Assembly: GCA_024195585.1 (NCBI GenBank)
Contig: SWBL01000042.1
Coordinates: forward strand, 1 to 64,000
DNA from: Aureobasidium sp. EXF-3400
Taxonomy: Eukaryota; Ascomycota; Dothideomycetes; Dothideales; Saccotheciaceae
Reading direction: 5' to 3'
Length of the DNA stretch: 64,000 bases
Shown here: positions 1 to 11,063 of the stretch, piece after piece
Numbering within the stretch: position 1 is the stretch's first letter
Layout of the letters: every line of letters begins with the position of its first letter
Position numbers and translations under genes: made by a program
The notes under the pieces: model-generated
Databases searched by the model: none
What the model saw: the letters and a program-made list of their open reading frames with translations, nothing else
Told to the model about the DNA's origin: nothing

Positions 1-94
1 CTGGGCATCCCGTCCGCTCTGCCATACATAAGCAGTTGAACGGCAGATTAGTACTACGGTGGGTGACCACGTGGGAATCCCTGCTGCTGTACGT
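1..94 (+). rRNA. 5S ribosomal RNA, 5' end cut off by window edge
   Basis: The first ~94 bases match the conserved 3' three quarters of fungal 5S rRNA: CATCCCGTCCGCTCTGCCAT near the left edge, GTACTACGGTGGGTGACCAC in the middle and CCTGCTGCTGTACGT at the end, followed at once by a short T run that would serve as the RNA polymerase III terminator. Roughly 25 nt of the 5' end lie outside the window. In Pezizomycotina 5S genes are dispersed singly through the genome, which fits this isolated copy. The exact 3' end is uncertain by a few bases. Confidence 0.9.
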
Positions 95-302
95 TTTGTG
101 ATTTTTTTGGTCCTCGCTGCCTGTTTAAGACTTCCGTCCTGTGCGTATAAAAGAAGTGTTGTTGTCTTGATTTTGTGGTGGGAAGGCACTATGACGTATG
201 TCACATAGATAGCAGGAGCATCTATCTCACCCAGAGGTTCCTTCCATCTCCCTTCCAAGAACATGAGATCTATGTCCTGTCGCAGGCTGGACGATTTAAG
301 AT

Positions 303-1708
303 ATGACAACTCAGGTAGAAGACGTCTTTGAAGACATTCCGAGTCTGGGCAAGCGGGTCCAGAAGATGATCGGTATGCAATGCTCGCGTGTGAACTTCGA
401 TGTGATATTCATGAGGCTCAATCCCTATTAGACAAGGCAAACAAAAGCGACAAAGATACTCTGCTTGATCTCTGCGCTTATGTCGCATTTCTGAGAAACG
501 ACGATGATTGCTACGAAGCGCTCGACAGGAACATGCCTCCTTTCGACTACCTCAACAAACCTGATACAAAGGCCGCGCTCAAACGTCGATATGGCGATGA
601 AGTACCTCCAAGGGAAAAAAAAGGCTTCGCTACAGCGGTCCCAAAAGACTTTACAACTCTTCCGAAGATAGGAATCAACAAGAATTTAAGGATCAGTACA
701 GACGGGGAATCGACACTTTCGACTCCTTGATCGCGGGCATGGGTTGTGGCAGTTACATTGGGGGTGTCGATGTCGTCTCATGTGTCTCTCCTTTGAAGCA
801 AAAAATGCATCTCGAGATCATGTCAGGAATGTCGGATGGACAAGGCAGTATTCGTCTGTCCGAATTGACTGACGATATTGCTGGTGGGATCACTTTCATG
901 CTCCACTCTGCGCTGATAGGTATGGCGTACATCACTTTGCTGTTGTAATTTGGCTGGTAACTTCAACAGATCAGGTCGTCTTTTTGCCATCACCTGATGA
1001 TGCTGATGCCTTCCGCGTGGTTGTTGTACCTTCTGCTTCAGTCGGGGCTTCTACGATTACCAGGGATCTTCCTAAACTCATGGTGTTTGATGTTCCTCGG
1101 GGACACAAGCTCGATGGATTCATAGCCAGAAACGCGGGCCAAAACGAGACCACTGAGGACGTAATCGAAAAAGTCTTCAACGACCCGTCTATGCTGTGCG
1201 GGCATGGAAAGCACGTCATCAAGGCTGATGCTGAAGAATTCATCAGTAGCGTCAAGCCCAGAGAAGAAGACAGGGCAATGTGTCACCAAGACTGGCGTGA
1301 AAATATACAAGTGCTATACACCAAGGTCAATAATCTCGAAGGTATGGTGCCGCCCTTTCTGGCTGTCATTGGTTGCAGCTAATCTTCGCAGCGGTTCTTT
1401 ACTTCCTGCCTACTGGGATCTTCTACGGATGGAATGATCCTTTATCCTACTTCTCTCACGAGTCTATCAAACACATCGAGATCCACGAAGGCACTAAGGC
1501 CAAAAAGACTTTCGATATGACACTAGAGGTAACGGAACCATATTACCACACTGGCAAGACTACCAAGGTCGAGCTTAAAAGCCTTTCGAAGCAGGATCTA
1601 GAGCCCATCAAAAGGTAAGCCAGCAGAACTTAACGCTGCACTATTTACTCACTGCTGCTTAGATACCTCTATATGAAGTGCGCGAAAAAGTTAGAGCTGG
1701 CACGTTGA
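303..1708 (+). CDS. Rttp106-like histone chaperone domain protein
   Basis: Multi-exon gene. My model is 303-372, 432-601, 691-919, 970-1341, 1392-1614 and 1663-1708, giving about 369 residues from MTTQVEDVF. The C-terminal half carries the PH-like fold signature of the Rtt106/Pob3/SSRP1 group: VLYFLPTGIFYGW followed by a DPLSYF strand, an SIKHIEI strand and FDMTLEV. In the known family this domain binds histones H3-H4 in nucleosome assembly, so a nuclear chaperone role is inferred. The protein is shorter than canonical Rtt106 and may be a divergent paralogue. The weak point is between 602 and 690: either an intron with a poor TTTAAG acceptor, or a frame break at a run of eight A. The other introns have good GT-AG borders. 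Confidence 0.65.
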
Positions 1709-1986
1709 TATAGCAACTACAACCTATCATGATCTCGGTGCTCAACCACACATATTACTAGATCTTGCACAATGGCATGACTTTACATGTGGTCGATATT
1801 AACAATATATCTTGCATCCGCGTTCTACCCAAGCCGCTTGTCCTTGAATCATCGGTCTTTATAAGAAATTTCACCACAGCAATCATAGCATGACTCATCA
1901 ATCGCGTTGCTCTCCAGCAATTCCTGGCGACTGCAACCACAGATTGAGATCCGACTCAATATTCTGTCTTCCAATTGACTTGATTT

Positions 1987-3181
1987 TCACAGTGGAAATA
2001 AAAAGCATCCCCCACTCAGACTCCGAACCCTCGAGGTCTTCAAGTTCAAGATATTCAAGTGCTTTAGATCATCCTTCAACATCCCGAGGAAGTCTGCTGC
2101 ATGCATGGTTTGATGAATCTGACTACGCCGAAGCATACCGTTGAAAACAATTTGAGATAGTCTCAACCGCTGCAGTGTGCCAGACTGAGCTCTAAGAAAC
2201 CTCGAGACATAGAAAGCATCTGCTTCACAGCGAGACACAGCCATCTCGCGGAGGAAGTTGGTACCGAGGTCGCTGGCTAGTTTGCCCAAAACAGCCAATC
2301 CTACCAAGCGTCCAAACTTGGTCTCTTGAGAGCGTTGCAAACTTTGGCAATTGTAGCGACGGTTTCGACATCGATGCTGAGATGGTAACTCATGCAGTTG
2401 CCATTCATTGGCACGATGTTCAAATGAAAGCTCGGCTTCGAATTACCACAACTGGCATCAGAAAGGATGTTGGCAAGGACTTGGTTAACTGGGGTCTCGC
2501 CGGGACGCAATAGTTTTTTTATACCCATCGGAAACGTCAAAGCCTCGCATAAATCCATGCCGATTGATTCTAATGGGTAATTGCAGAGGTTGGCTGCCTT
2601 GATGACGGTTTCCAGAACATTGCCACTGTCTCTAAACCAAGCGTCGAGTCCAAAGATTTCGTTGTAGAACGGATCTGCCGTCCATCTTTTGTAGATATGG
2701 TACGTCCTTCCGTTACTTTGTGTATGTTGGTTGTCGAATATTCCCAACACTAGCGGCACTCCATGGTCTTTGAAATTAGCCCTGTGCAACTGAATCCCAT
2801 GTGCCCGCCAGATTTGATTAACTGCTGTTGTTTCTCAATGCAGTGTTTGTGGGCCGCAAGCATTCTTTCCCTGACTTTTGGGCGATGTGAGTCGAGAATC
2901 ATCCCTCCAAGAGGAATACTCTGCTTGAGGACGTAAGACGCGAACAAGATTCTCCTGACATAACCACGCAGCAAGCTATTCCCAGAGATCTCGACCAAGG
3001 CAATCAAACACTCAGGATAGAAGGTAGGGCGTAGTGTGTGTAGATATTTGCGACCGAATGTGGGTGTTGCAATATGTTGTGCTTCCTTACAAACGAGTCG
3101 CAGACAGACAAGACTTCCGCGATCGAGAATGTCGACTACAAGGTTTGTGATCTCGACGGGAAGCCTGAACAAGATTTCCAT
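1987..3181 (-). pseudogene. F-box-like protein, reading frame broken twice
   Basis: The start MEILFRLPVEITNLVVDIL and the following LVCLRLVCKEA look like an N-terminal F-box. The remainder resembles the intact F-box gene at 38961-40397: both have a GVFD/GIFDN segment, an FLREM/FREIR segment, a TLQRLRLSQ/SLRVLRLEH segment and an FLxMLKDDL segment followed by a hydrophobic LKMT/LNLKT strand. Coding sense changes frame near 2785-2850, beside a CAACAGCAG run, and again near 2275-2343, and I found no intron of normal size that restores either junction. I call it a pseudogene; a sequencing error or an unusual intron remains possible. F-box proteins recruit substrates to SCF ligases, but this copy probably makes no full product. 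Confidence 0.55.
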
Positions 3182-3720
3182 GATGACTTTTCAAGCGTAC
3201 AGGACAGTGAAGCGTGAAAGAAAGAGGAATGTGGTGGACATGGTCGATGTTGTATCATGGTGGGGCTGAGGTTGAGCACTCATCCTGCGCCTCGTTCTGT
3301 GCAACCAATGAGACTTTGCTTGACACCCGTCTTCATGTATTTCATCCTTGAATAGCAACAGGCGATTTTGCGACGCTTCTTACCAGCTCTCTACCAAAAG
3401 AGAGGGAGCTATTGCTCTGCTTGGATGAAGCGCTCATAGATGCACCTTCGAAGAAGAGCAGCCTCCAGCTCCCTTTGGCACGGCGGCGCTCGGTCTGGTA
3501 CAAGAGTCCAGCATCTCCGCGGCAATCTAAACACTCGTCACTCATCTTCATGCCCGTCCACTGTCGTGCGCTGCAATGATACGAGCGGATACAGGCAGAC
3601 CGCTAAAGGATTGGCGTTCAGATGCCACAAAGCTTTCATCTGTACTATATATACTGTCTAGGTCATCGCACACTCACAAGTCAACAGCCAGTTGTGACAC
3701 ACAACTTGATCTTCAGACCT

Positions 3721-3810
3721 GCCGGGGTAGCTCAATCGGTAGAGCGTGTGGCTCTTATCATCTGATAAAGTACAACCTCAAGGTCGCGGGTTCGAGCCCC
3801 GCCTTCGGCT
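3721..3810 (+). tRNA. tRNA-Lys (anticodon CTT) with 17-nt intron
   Basis: Acceptor stem GCCGGGG pairs with CTTCGGC. The D arm GCTC...GAGC, variable loop AGGTC and T arm GCGGG-TTCGAGC-CCCGC are all present, and T is the discriminator base. The anticodon loop reads CTCTTA, giving CTT at positions 34-36. An intron of about 17 nt sits at the canonical 37/38 position and contains AAAG, which can pair with the anticodon as in eukaryotic pre-tRNAs. The anticodon stem TGTGG/CCTCA holds one T-T mismatch at the central pair, which is unusual. The CCA end is not encoded, as expected in eukaryotes. Confidence 0.9.
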
Positions 3811-4559
3811 ATTCCTAAACATTCTTTGACTTCTCTTTTTGTCTTTTTGTATGTTAATATCTTCCAATCAGAAGAACCGAGCAAAAGTGTGGTAGACGGA
3901 TTGAAGTTTTTACGCTGCTGGAGATCGGTAAGGTCAGTACTGTAATAATTGGAAGAAGTGTAAGACAGCCATCCTTTTCCTCTTGAAACGGAGATGTCGA
4001 GTGTTATTGGATCATATTGTTTTCTTCTTGCACTGTTGTAATGCTTTGGACAAAAGCCGCGCAGATTGTGTTAGGAGGACAGATGATTTGCTCTTCGATC
4101 AGGTGGATAACTCAGGCTTTAGTGCTAGACCATGCGACAAAGTTGAGGTTATGTGTATGACACTGCTTTTCTTGGATGTTTGCATGCAGCTTGTAGGTTA
4201 GATCAGGTCCTTTTTGGACTGATTGTGCAGCGCTGGAATGAGTCTACGCAGATACGGGGCTTTACCGCAACGTCAATATATGGAACAACGTTGCATGACA
4301 AACCGAAATCAATCGAAAACAAGGCTTTGATACGTTTGGTCAGACGACTGGCCCTAGTCCCACCATCGGTCTGCATGGTACGCCATTATCAACTCAGATG
4401 ACGACCTTGGTCTGTAATGTCGAGCAAGCGTGACAGCAGGGAGAAACGTGTAGCTGAAGAGCAAATGACTACTAATATTTGATCATTACTGGAAAAAAGC
4501 ACTATGGACTCCTATACCCATTTCTCATATCTCGTAGGTGTTTGATCACCTCTCTATCC
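3811..4559. other. Intergenic, no gene seen
   Basis: Between the tRNA and the glycogen phosphorylase stop codon. It holds only short uncorrelated open frames; the part next to 4560 is presumably 3' UTR of the phosphorylase gene. Confidence 0.6.
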
Positions 4560-7500
4560 TCAAGCACCATTCTGCTTCATCTTTTGAGGCTCAACGTTCC
4601 AGATCATCTCGGCATACTCCTCAATACAACGATCCGCAGTGAAGAAGCCCATGCGTGCGACAGCGAGAATGGTCTTGTGGAGCCAAGCTTCCTGATCCTT
4701 AAAGGCTTCATCGATGGCATCGTGGGTCTTACAGTATGCTTCGAAGTCGGCAGAGGTCAGCCAGTGGTCGTGATTGACGACAGTGTTGGTCAGAGCAGCG
4801 AACTCATCCGAGTGACCGAACATGCCACTGTGAATAGCATCAAAGACCTTCTGAAGACCATCATCGATTAGGACACCTTGATAGGTGTGTTGGTGGCGGA
4901 TATCCTCAACATCCTCGGCCAAGTTACCGAATAAGAAGATGTTGTCCTCGCCGATCTCTCGAGTGATCTCGATGTTGGCACCATCGCAGGTACCGATGAT
5001 GAGCCCACCGTTTAGGACGAATTTCATGTTGGAAGTACCCGAGGCCTCGGTACCGGCAGTGGAGATGTGCTCACTAATATCAGAGGCAGGTGCGATGATC
5101 TCACACTTGGAGACATTGTAATCCTCGATGAAGATGACCTTGAGAGCATCACCGATCTCAGGATCATTGTTGACAACTCTGCCAACTTCGTTGACAAGAT
5201 GGATAATGCACTTGGCCATCCAGTAACCAGGAGCAGCCTTGCCACCAAAGATGGAGACTCTGGGTTGCATCTTCTTTCTCTCCTCAGGTGACATGGCTTT
5301 GAGAGCCAAGTAACGGTGGATGACGCCGAAAATGTTGAGCTGCTGACGCTTGTACTCGTGGATACGCTTTACCTGGATGTCGAAGAGAGCTGCAGGGTTG
5401 ACCGAGACGCCAGTAGTCTCCTTGATGTAATTGGCGAGGCGAGTCTTGTTGGCATACTTGATATCCTGGAACGCCTTGCGGAACTGCTTGTCATCGGCAT
5501 ATGCCTCGAGCTTGTGCAAGAGGGTCAGGTCCTTCAGGAAGTCGTAGCCACCAAGCTTGGAAGCAATGAGTTCGGACAGCTTGGGGTTGGCTTGGTGCAA
5601 CCAACGACGAGGAGTGATACCATTGGTGACGTTAGTGAACTTGTCCTGACCGTAGATCTTGACAAAGTCCTTGAAGATGGTAGTCTTGATCAGGTCGGAG
5701 TGCAACTCTGCTACGCCGTTGACCTTGTGAGAGCCAACAATGGCGAGGAAAGCCATGCGGATCATCTTGGGGTTGGACTCTTCAACGATAGAGACGCGAG
5801 AGAGCATGTCACGGTCCTTGGGGAAGGTGCGTTCGACATACTGCAAGAAGTGCAGGTTGATATCGTAGATGATTTCGAGGTGACGAGGAAGCAGATGCTG
5901 GATCAATGGAACAGACCATTTCTCAAGAGCCTCTGCCATGACAGTATGGTTGGTGTAGCCGAAAGTGTTGACAACGATGTTCCAAGCAGTGTCCCAGTCA
6001 AGACCCTCGTTGTCGACCAAGATACGCTGCAGCTCTGGAATGGCAAGCGTTGGGTGAGTGTCGTTGAGTTGAATAGCAATCTGGTTGGGGAACTCCTTCC
6101 AGGCCTTCTTTGACTTCTTGAATCGACGAACAATGTCATGAAGCGAAGCGGCGCACCAGAAGTATTGTTGCTTGAGACGAAGCTCCTTGCCTCGGTCAAG
6201 GCTATTGTGATGTCAGTCTGCTGTATATCATGGCTCGTCAGACTCGACTTACTTGTCATTCGGGTACAGCACAGCAGAAATGGTTTCGGCTCTCATCTGA
6301 TCATGAACAGACTGCTCATACTCGCCCGAGTTGAACTTTTGGAAGTCAAACTCGCCACTGGCAGCCTTGCTAGACCACAAACGCAAGTTGTTGGTGGTAG
6401 GAGTGTTGTAACCAGGAATTGGTACGTCGTAGGCATTGGCAGTCACTATCTCGCCATTCTCCCAGACAGAGACCTGTCTTCCGTTGTCATCGTTGTACTT
6501 GCGAACGTTGCCGTAGAATTGGATGTCGACGGTAACATCGTGTCGGGGGAATTCCCAGGGATTGAAGTCGAGCCAGTAGTCAGGAACCTCAACTTGGTAT
6601 CCATTGATAATCTCCTGCTTGAAGATACCATATCTGTATCTCAGACCGTAGCCCCAGGCGGGGTAGTCGAGCGAGGCAAGACTGTCCAGGAAGCAAGCTG
6701 CCAGACGACCAAGGCCACCGTTGCCGAGAGCAGCATCACGCTCGATGCCAATCACATCTTCCATGCGGAATCCAAGATCCGCAAGACCCTCTGTACAAAT
6801 GTTAGACAAGGCATATGTGGTATGCTGGGATGGATGTCATACCTCTCGCAACATCTTTCAGGCCAACGTTGAGCATGGCATTGTCCAAAGCTCTTCCCAT
6901 CAGGAACTCGAGGGAGAGATCTATGGCTGTCAGTAACAATGGCTGGGACTTGGGTCGCTGATCTTACAGTAGACGCGCTTTTGATCAGCGAAAGTATGGC
7001 TTTGTTGCGTCTTATTCCAATCAATGATCAGGCGGTCGCGGAACGCCAAAGCTGTTCCGCCATAGGCAGCACTACGATGCATATCAGCTCAATTCTTTGT
7101 CTGAGAAGACGCTGAGACCGACCCTTCATCGCAGTTGTAGAGGGAGCGAGCGAGAGTTGTCTCGATATGACGGATGGCGGCGGCCTGCCAGCTCAGTTAG
7201 AACTGTAGCGTTTGTGTTTGCTGAAGCCTGTTGTACCTCGAAGTCGTCCTTGTTCGTGAAGCCTGAAGCACTCTGCTTGGGTCAGCATCGGTCGTTGGGT
7301 TGGGGTCGTCTCGACAATTGGGTAGTGGCGTACATGTTTCTTCCAGCTAGAAGATTCATGTTAGTATGGGCGGAACCATGTCTACTGCTGTCATTACTCA
7401 CGCAGTCTTTTGAGCATCGGGGATCTCGGCTTCGACGCTCTTGATATCGGATGCACCAAAGCCAGTAATTGTACGCTTGTGCTTGGGTCTTGTGATGCCA

Positions 7501-7586
7501 GCAGGCCCAATGGGACCTGAGAGCTCAGCTACCGGAGCCGATGTCGAGGGTCTGCGTGAACGAGAGGTAGTAGCTGTGGTGGCCAT
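4560..7586 (-). CDS. gph1: Glycogen phosphorylase
   Basis: Releases glucose-1-phosphate from glycogen in the cytosol, using pyridoxal phosphate. I reconstruct eight exons: 7586-7402, 7346-7334, 7275-7237, 7184-7123, 7071-6968, 6920-6843, 6790-6253 and 6201-4560, giving 886 residues, the usual family length. Family landmarks appear in order: [75 protein letters not shown] across an exon junction, [30 protein letters not shown] and the PLP site [10 protein letters not shown] with its lysine near residue 730. The Ser/Thr-rich N-terminus ([16 protein letters not shown]) is like the regulatory, phosphorylatable tail of fungal enzymes. Exon 2 is only 13 nt and is required to encode WKKH. Confidence 0.97.
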
Positions 7587-8288
7587 GATGACTTTGGTAC
7601 GACAAGACTGTCGAGCGAGCGAGCTGGACGGGTATGAGGGGCAGCTCTTACAGCTAGTCTGACTGGAACTGCAAGACAATTGACAGGGGAGGAAGTGGGA
7701 GGATGAGGTGAGAAGCAGAGGAAGAAGTCGTCGGCCGGCCCCCAACGCTCCCGGAGCTCTGGGCCTGGTGTCGTGAGTGGCTGCTGCGTGCGAGATGCTG
7801 CTGCTGTTGGGTCCTCGTAACGCCGTGACTTCCCCAAATGTCTCCTGATGCGGGGTATTCAGGGAAGGCGCGGGTCTGGAGCCGCTCGGATTGGCAGCTC
7901 TCGCTCCTTGGCCTGTTCGGTCGACAATCGTCCCGACTCTTGCTTACGAACCACCAAGTACACATAGTCACTGTCCTGTCCGGCATGCAGTAGCTCATAT
8001 TAATATTATAGCATTACCGCCTAGTCTCTCGTCTACTCTTCATGCAATGTCGCCATACCGAAAACAGCTTATCCGGTGGGTATCTTCGTGACCGGCTAGA
8101 AATCATGCAGCCTTCCTTTCCGCCTATGCCCCTCGTGCGCCATGGCCCTCATATCAAAAATGCTTTTGTCCTCCTAATACCTGATCCTACATGCAACATG
8201 TCGTACCTGTACCCACATTAACCCTCAGGGCCAACAAGTCAGTCTGACGAAGCCCGCTTCGTCCATCAACATCGTCTACTTGGTCGAT
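7587..8288. other. Intergenic: phosphorylase promoter and cyclin 3' flank
   Basis: About 700 bp upstream of the phosphorylase start and downstream of the cyclin stop, both genes on the minus strand. No further gene recognised. The first ~150 bp above 7586 are pyrimidine-rich on the minus strand, as fungal core promoters often are. Confidence 0.5.
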
Positions 8289-9187
8289 TTACGCTGGCGT
8301 CGCGGGAAGATACTGGGGCACCGAGCTGCCATCCCCATGTATGCAATCTGGTGACGGATCAGGTGTTGCAAGTCCATGCTGGATAACCGTTTGTGGCCCG
8401 AGGATTAACCTGAGAGCATCCTCCTCGCCAACGATGAATGGTGTGAACGCTGAATGTTTGTCGTGCGCAACGACTTCCGGACCCGACAGAGTTGCGAGAG
8501 CTGCCTCAATCGCCTTCGGTGCAGCGAGAGGATGAATTGACCAATCTAGCTTGGCAAGAAGGATACGGTTTATCGCACTGATTTGCTCGGTGCTAAAGAT
8601 ACCTCCAGCCACTTGCCTTGACCAGTAAAACAAGTTTCTAGGATGGTCCTCGATGAAGGATACGGCAACATTCAAAGCCGACAGTATAACCAGAGCTCGC
8701 TGACAGGAACCATCCGATTCTGGTCCGTGGATTTGCATGATCTTAGCAAATGCGGTCGGGTTGCCGTGCCAGCAATGCATAGCCGCAACGGCTGGTTGAG
8801 ACAAGATGTTGTAGGTCAGGGCAACAGTCTCCATTGGCACCCGAGACTTGCTCAAGAACTGCGTGACCTTTGTTTGCAGTGGTTTGATGGAGCTGCAGCT
8901 ATCACACGAAGTAATATTACACAGCACGTTTGCAGCAATGGTGACTGTGATTTCCATGAGCTCACGTGCTCACCAGCAGACGTGTTTGATACAAACTTAC
9001 CTGAGGCGGAAATGTCGGATGTCAACGAGTCATGTCTTTCATGAAGAGTTTCTTCTCTCCACCAAGCTTCCTTCATTGTGGGCGAGGGTAGTTGAGATAG
9101 AGGTGAAAGACTGTCCAGATAGGCATCAAGGTCCGGGGAGGAGAGGGAGTCGCAGAAGCTCAGAGCTGGAGAAGATAGAGTCGACAT
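8289..9187 (-). CDS. Cyclin, Pho80/Pcl-like
   Basis: Two exons, 9187-9001 and 8944-8289, joined by a GTAAGT...CACAG intron, give 280 residues. After a Ser/Pro-rich N-terminus, the cyclin box can be followed from VTIAANVLCNI through FLSKSRVPMETVALTYNIL, RALVILSALNVAVSFIEDH, the NLFYWSRQVAG turn, and FSTEQISAINRILLAKLDW, where the LDW-type ending of the box helix is typical. Pcl/Pho80-type cyclins activate Pho85-like kinases in phosphate sensing, cell cycle and glycogen control. The adjacent glycogen phosphorylase is an interesting neighbour, but a functional link is only inference. The subfamily within cyclins cannot be fixed by eye. Confidence 0.75.
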
Positions 9188-10631
9188 TATGAATGAATGC
9201 AAATGCGTTGAGAATTCAAATGAGCATGCTCTTCTAGGTGGGCCAAGACTGATATGTATATGTCGAGAGCCGAGACCAGGGCAGAGACAGTTGTCTGAGT
9301 TGGGGATGAGGTAGCGTGAGGAAGAGAAAGGTGAGAAACGGCGAGATATTATGCACCAGAGAAGGCACGTGGAATCTTTCTTTTTCCTTCGAGCGGAGTG
9401 CCGAACTGGAGGTTCAGAGACTAGTAGAGGAAAGGTGCGAGACAGGCAGCCTGGTGTGGGGATAGTGGCGTGTATTAGGATGAGAACACTTCTCAACGCT
9501 GATTCCAGAGCCGTTTCAAATCTGCTCAATGATGCCAAAGAGGAATAGTGACATCTTTTGGCATTATTGGAGCGGAAAAGGTTGATCGATACCTGGCTTC
9601 ACCGACTCTCGACGTCCCGCATCTATCTTGGACTCTTCGTGATGGCTCGGCCCAACTCGCGATTGCGTCAACCAGGAGGGCGCAGTACAGGACGCGAGTC
9701 TATGCTAGGAGGCTCATGCGTCTCTTGGCGAATTGGCATTGCCCTTTGAAGATAGCCAAATACGAGTCAAGGGATCTCCTTCCAGATGCGATGCCGCACA
9801 AGGATCCAAAAGGGTCGCACAGGCTCTTTCGCATCAGGGCCGTATCAGAGACGTCTTGCCAAGGTGTTTGGTTTGGAAGACAGGGCTTGAACGCCAGGGC
9901 CCGAGGCGGCCGAAAGTTTGATCTTCTTTGTGGCTGGGCACGCTATTGTTATTGAACAGCTTTGGAACTTTTTGTCGCAAGCGTTGTCTCTATTGAACTC
10001 TTGGTCAAGGAACAGAAGCCTGTTGCTGCCGCCAGAGGCTTCTACGGTCGGTATCAAAGACAAGTGTGCGTTATTGTCTCACCGGGCTGAGCACTTGGGC
10101 TTCGTGTCTAGACGAATGGAACAAGTGCAGGATGATACTTGTACGAGAACGATGGCATGAGCTTGTTGCTCAAGACAGCTCAAGACAGCTCGCGTTCGAT
10201 CGACAGTGTGAGTGAGATGCGGGGAAAGGTGATTTGCAGGGAAGTAGTGGAGAGGTACCTTCCAGATGTACCTCTCGTCTATGGTAAGAAAGAAGCCTCA
10301 GTGGCAGCTCTTTCCCAGGACTAGCAATCGTAAACCAAGACACAAGGCAAGTGGCATGCGTCGTTCGTCGAGGGGTCGTTACCCCGACGAAAGACGAACG
10401 GGGTAGTCGACGCAAATACTTCCCGTCTCAGTCTTCTGTCGAGAATCACGAGACATCACTCTTCCTGCAAAACTTCATCTCTCATCACAGTTCGTTGTCA
10501 GCACATCTGCGACAGCCATCTATCGCCTCACGTTTCATACGGTACCTCTGTTGAGCCTGGCGTCGACGGTAGCAGCAACAAGCCACTCTTCTGAACATCC
10601 AATCATCATTACCACCACCAACCATCCAGCA
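9188..10631. other. Intergenic between divergent genes, no gene seen
   Basis: About 1.4 kb separates the cyclin start (minus) from the hypothetical gene at 10632 (plus). Several open stretches exist, the longest 9548-9955 on the plus strand, but none shows a recognisable domain or credible splice structure. A short direct duplication CAAGACAGCT occurs near 10171-10192. The pyrimidine-rich tract 10540-10630 is probably the 5' UTR of the next gene. Confidence 0.5.
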
Positions 10632-11063
10632 ATGTCTGCCAATCAAGATCTCATCAACGAGCGTCCCGGCACCTCAGCTGGCGACAGTAGCCCTGTCTCC
10701 ACTGGCTCCGCGACCTCTCCCAAAATGGTACCCGAGTACCACTCACCTGAGTTCCATCCTCCTCACTCGCACGCCGACGTCGAGAAGCAGGCCCACGGAA
10801 TGCAGTCCCATCTCTCGCGCCGTCTCACCGACAACTTCGAGCAGGCTCTGAGAGACCGTGCTGCTGCCACTGGCAAGCAAGAGCACATCGACGCTATCGG
10901 CCTCGCCATCCGCAGCGATTTCGGTGGCCCCGATGCTCCTCCTGCTCTTTTCCCGGGTAGAAAGCAGAGCTTCAAGCTGAGCGACCAGAAGAGAGCTGCC
11001 ATGGAGCACATCTTCAACTCTGAGCCCAAGGCTGGCTACACCACTTCCACTCCCAAGAACTAG
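10632..11063 (+). CDS. Conserved-looking hypothetical protein, 143 aa
   Basis: Single exon encoding 143 residues from MSANQDLIN. The ATG at 10632 is preceded by CAGCA and a pyrimidine-rich leader, and was preferred because the open frame above it has no earlier ATG in reasonable context. The protein is hydrophilic: a disordered Ser/Thr/Pro N-terminus, then a helical stretch with HLSRRLTDNFEQALRDRAA and a C-terminal KLSDQKRAAMEHIFNSEPK. There is no signal peptide or membrane segment. Codon use is clean and third-position C/G-rich as in strongly expressed neighbours. I do not recognise the family and assign no function. Confidence 0.75.
   Translation: MSANQDLINERPGTSAGDSSPVSTGSATSPKMVPEYHSPEFHPPHSHADVEKQAHGMQSHLSRRLTDNFEQALRDRAAATGKQEHIDAIGLAIRSDFGGPDAPPALFPGRKQSFKLSDQKRAAMEHIFNSEPKAGYTTSTPKN

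Noticed and set aside
5316..6113. 265-codon open frame on the plus strand opposite glycogen phosphorylase
   Set aside because: It is the antisense shadow of a strongly conserved exon; composition (Leu/Val/Asp-rich) follows from the codon bias of the real strand and no domain is present.
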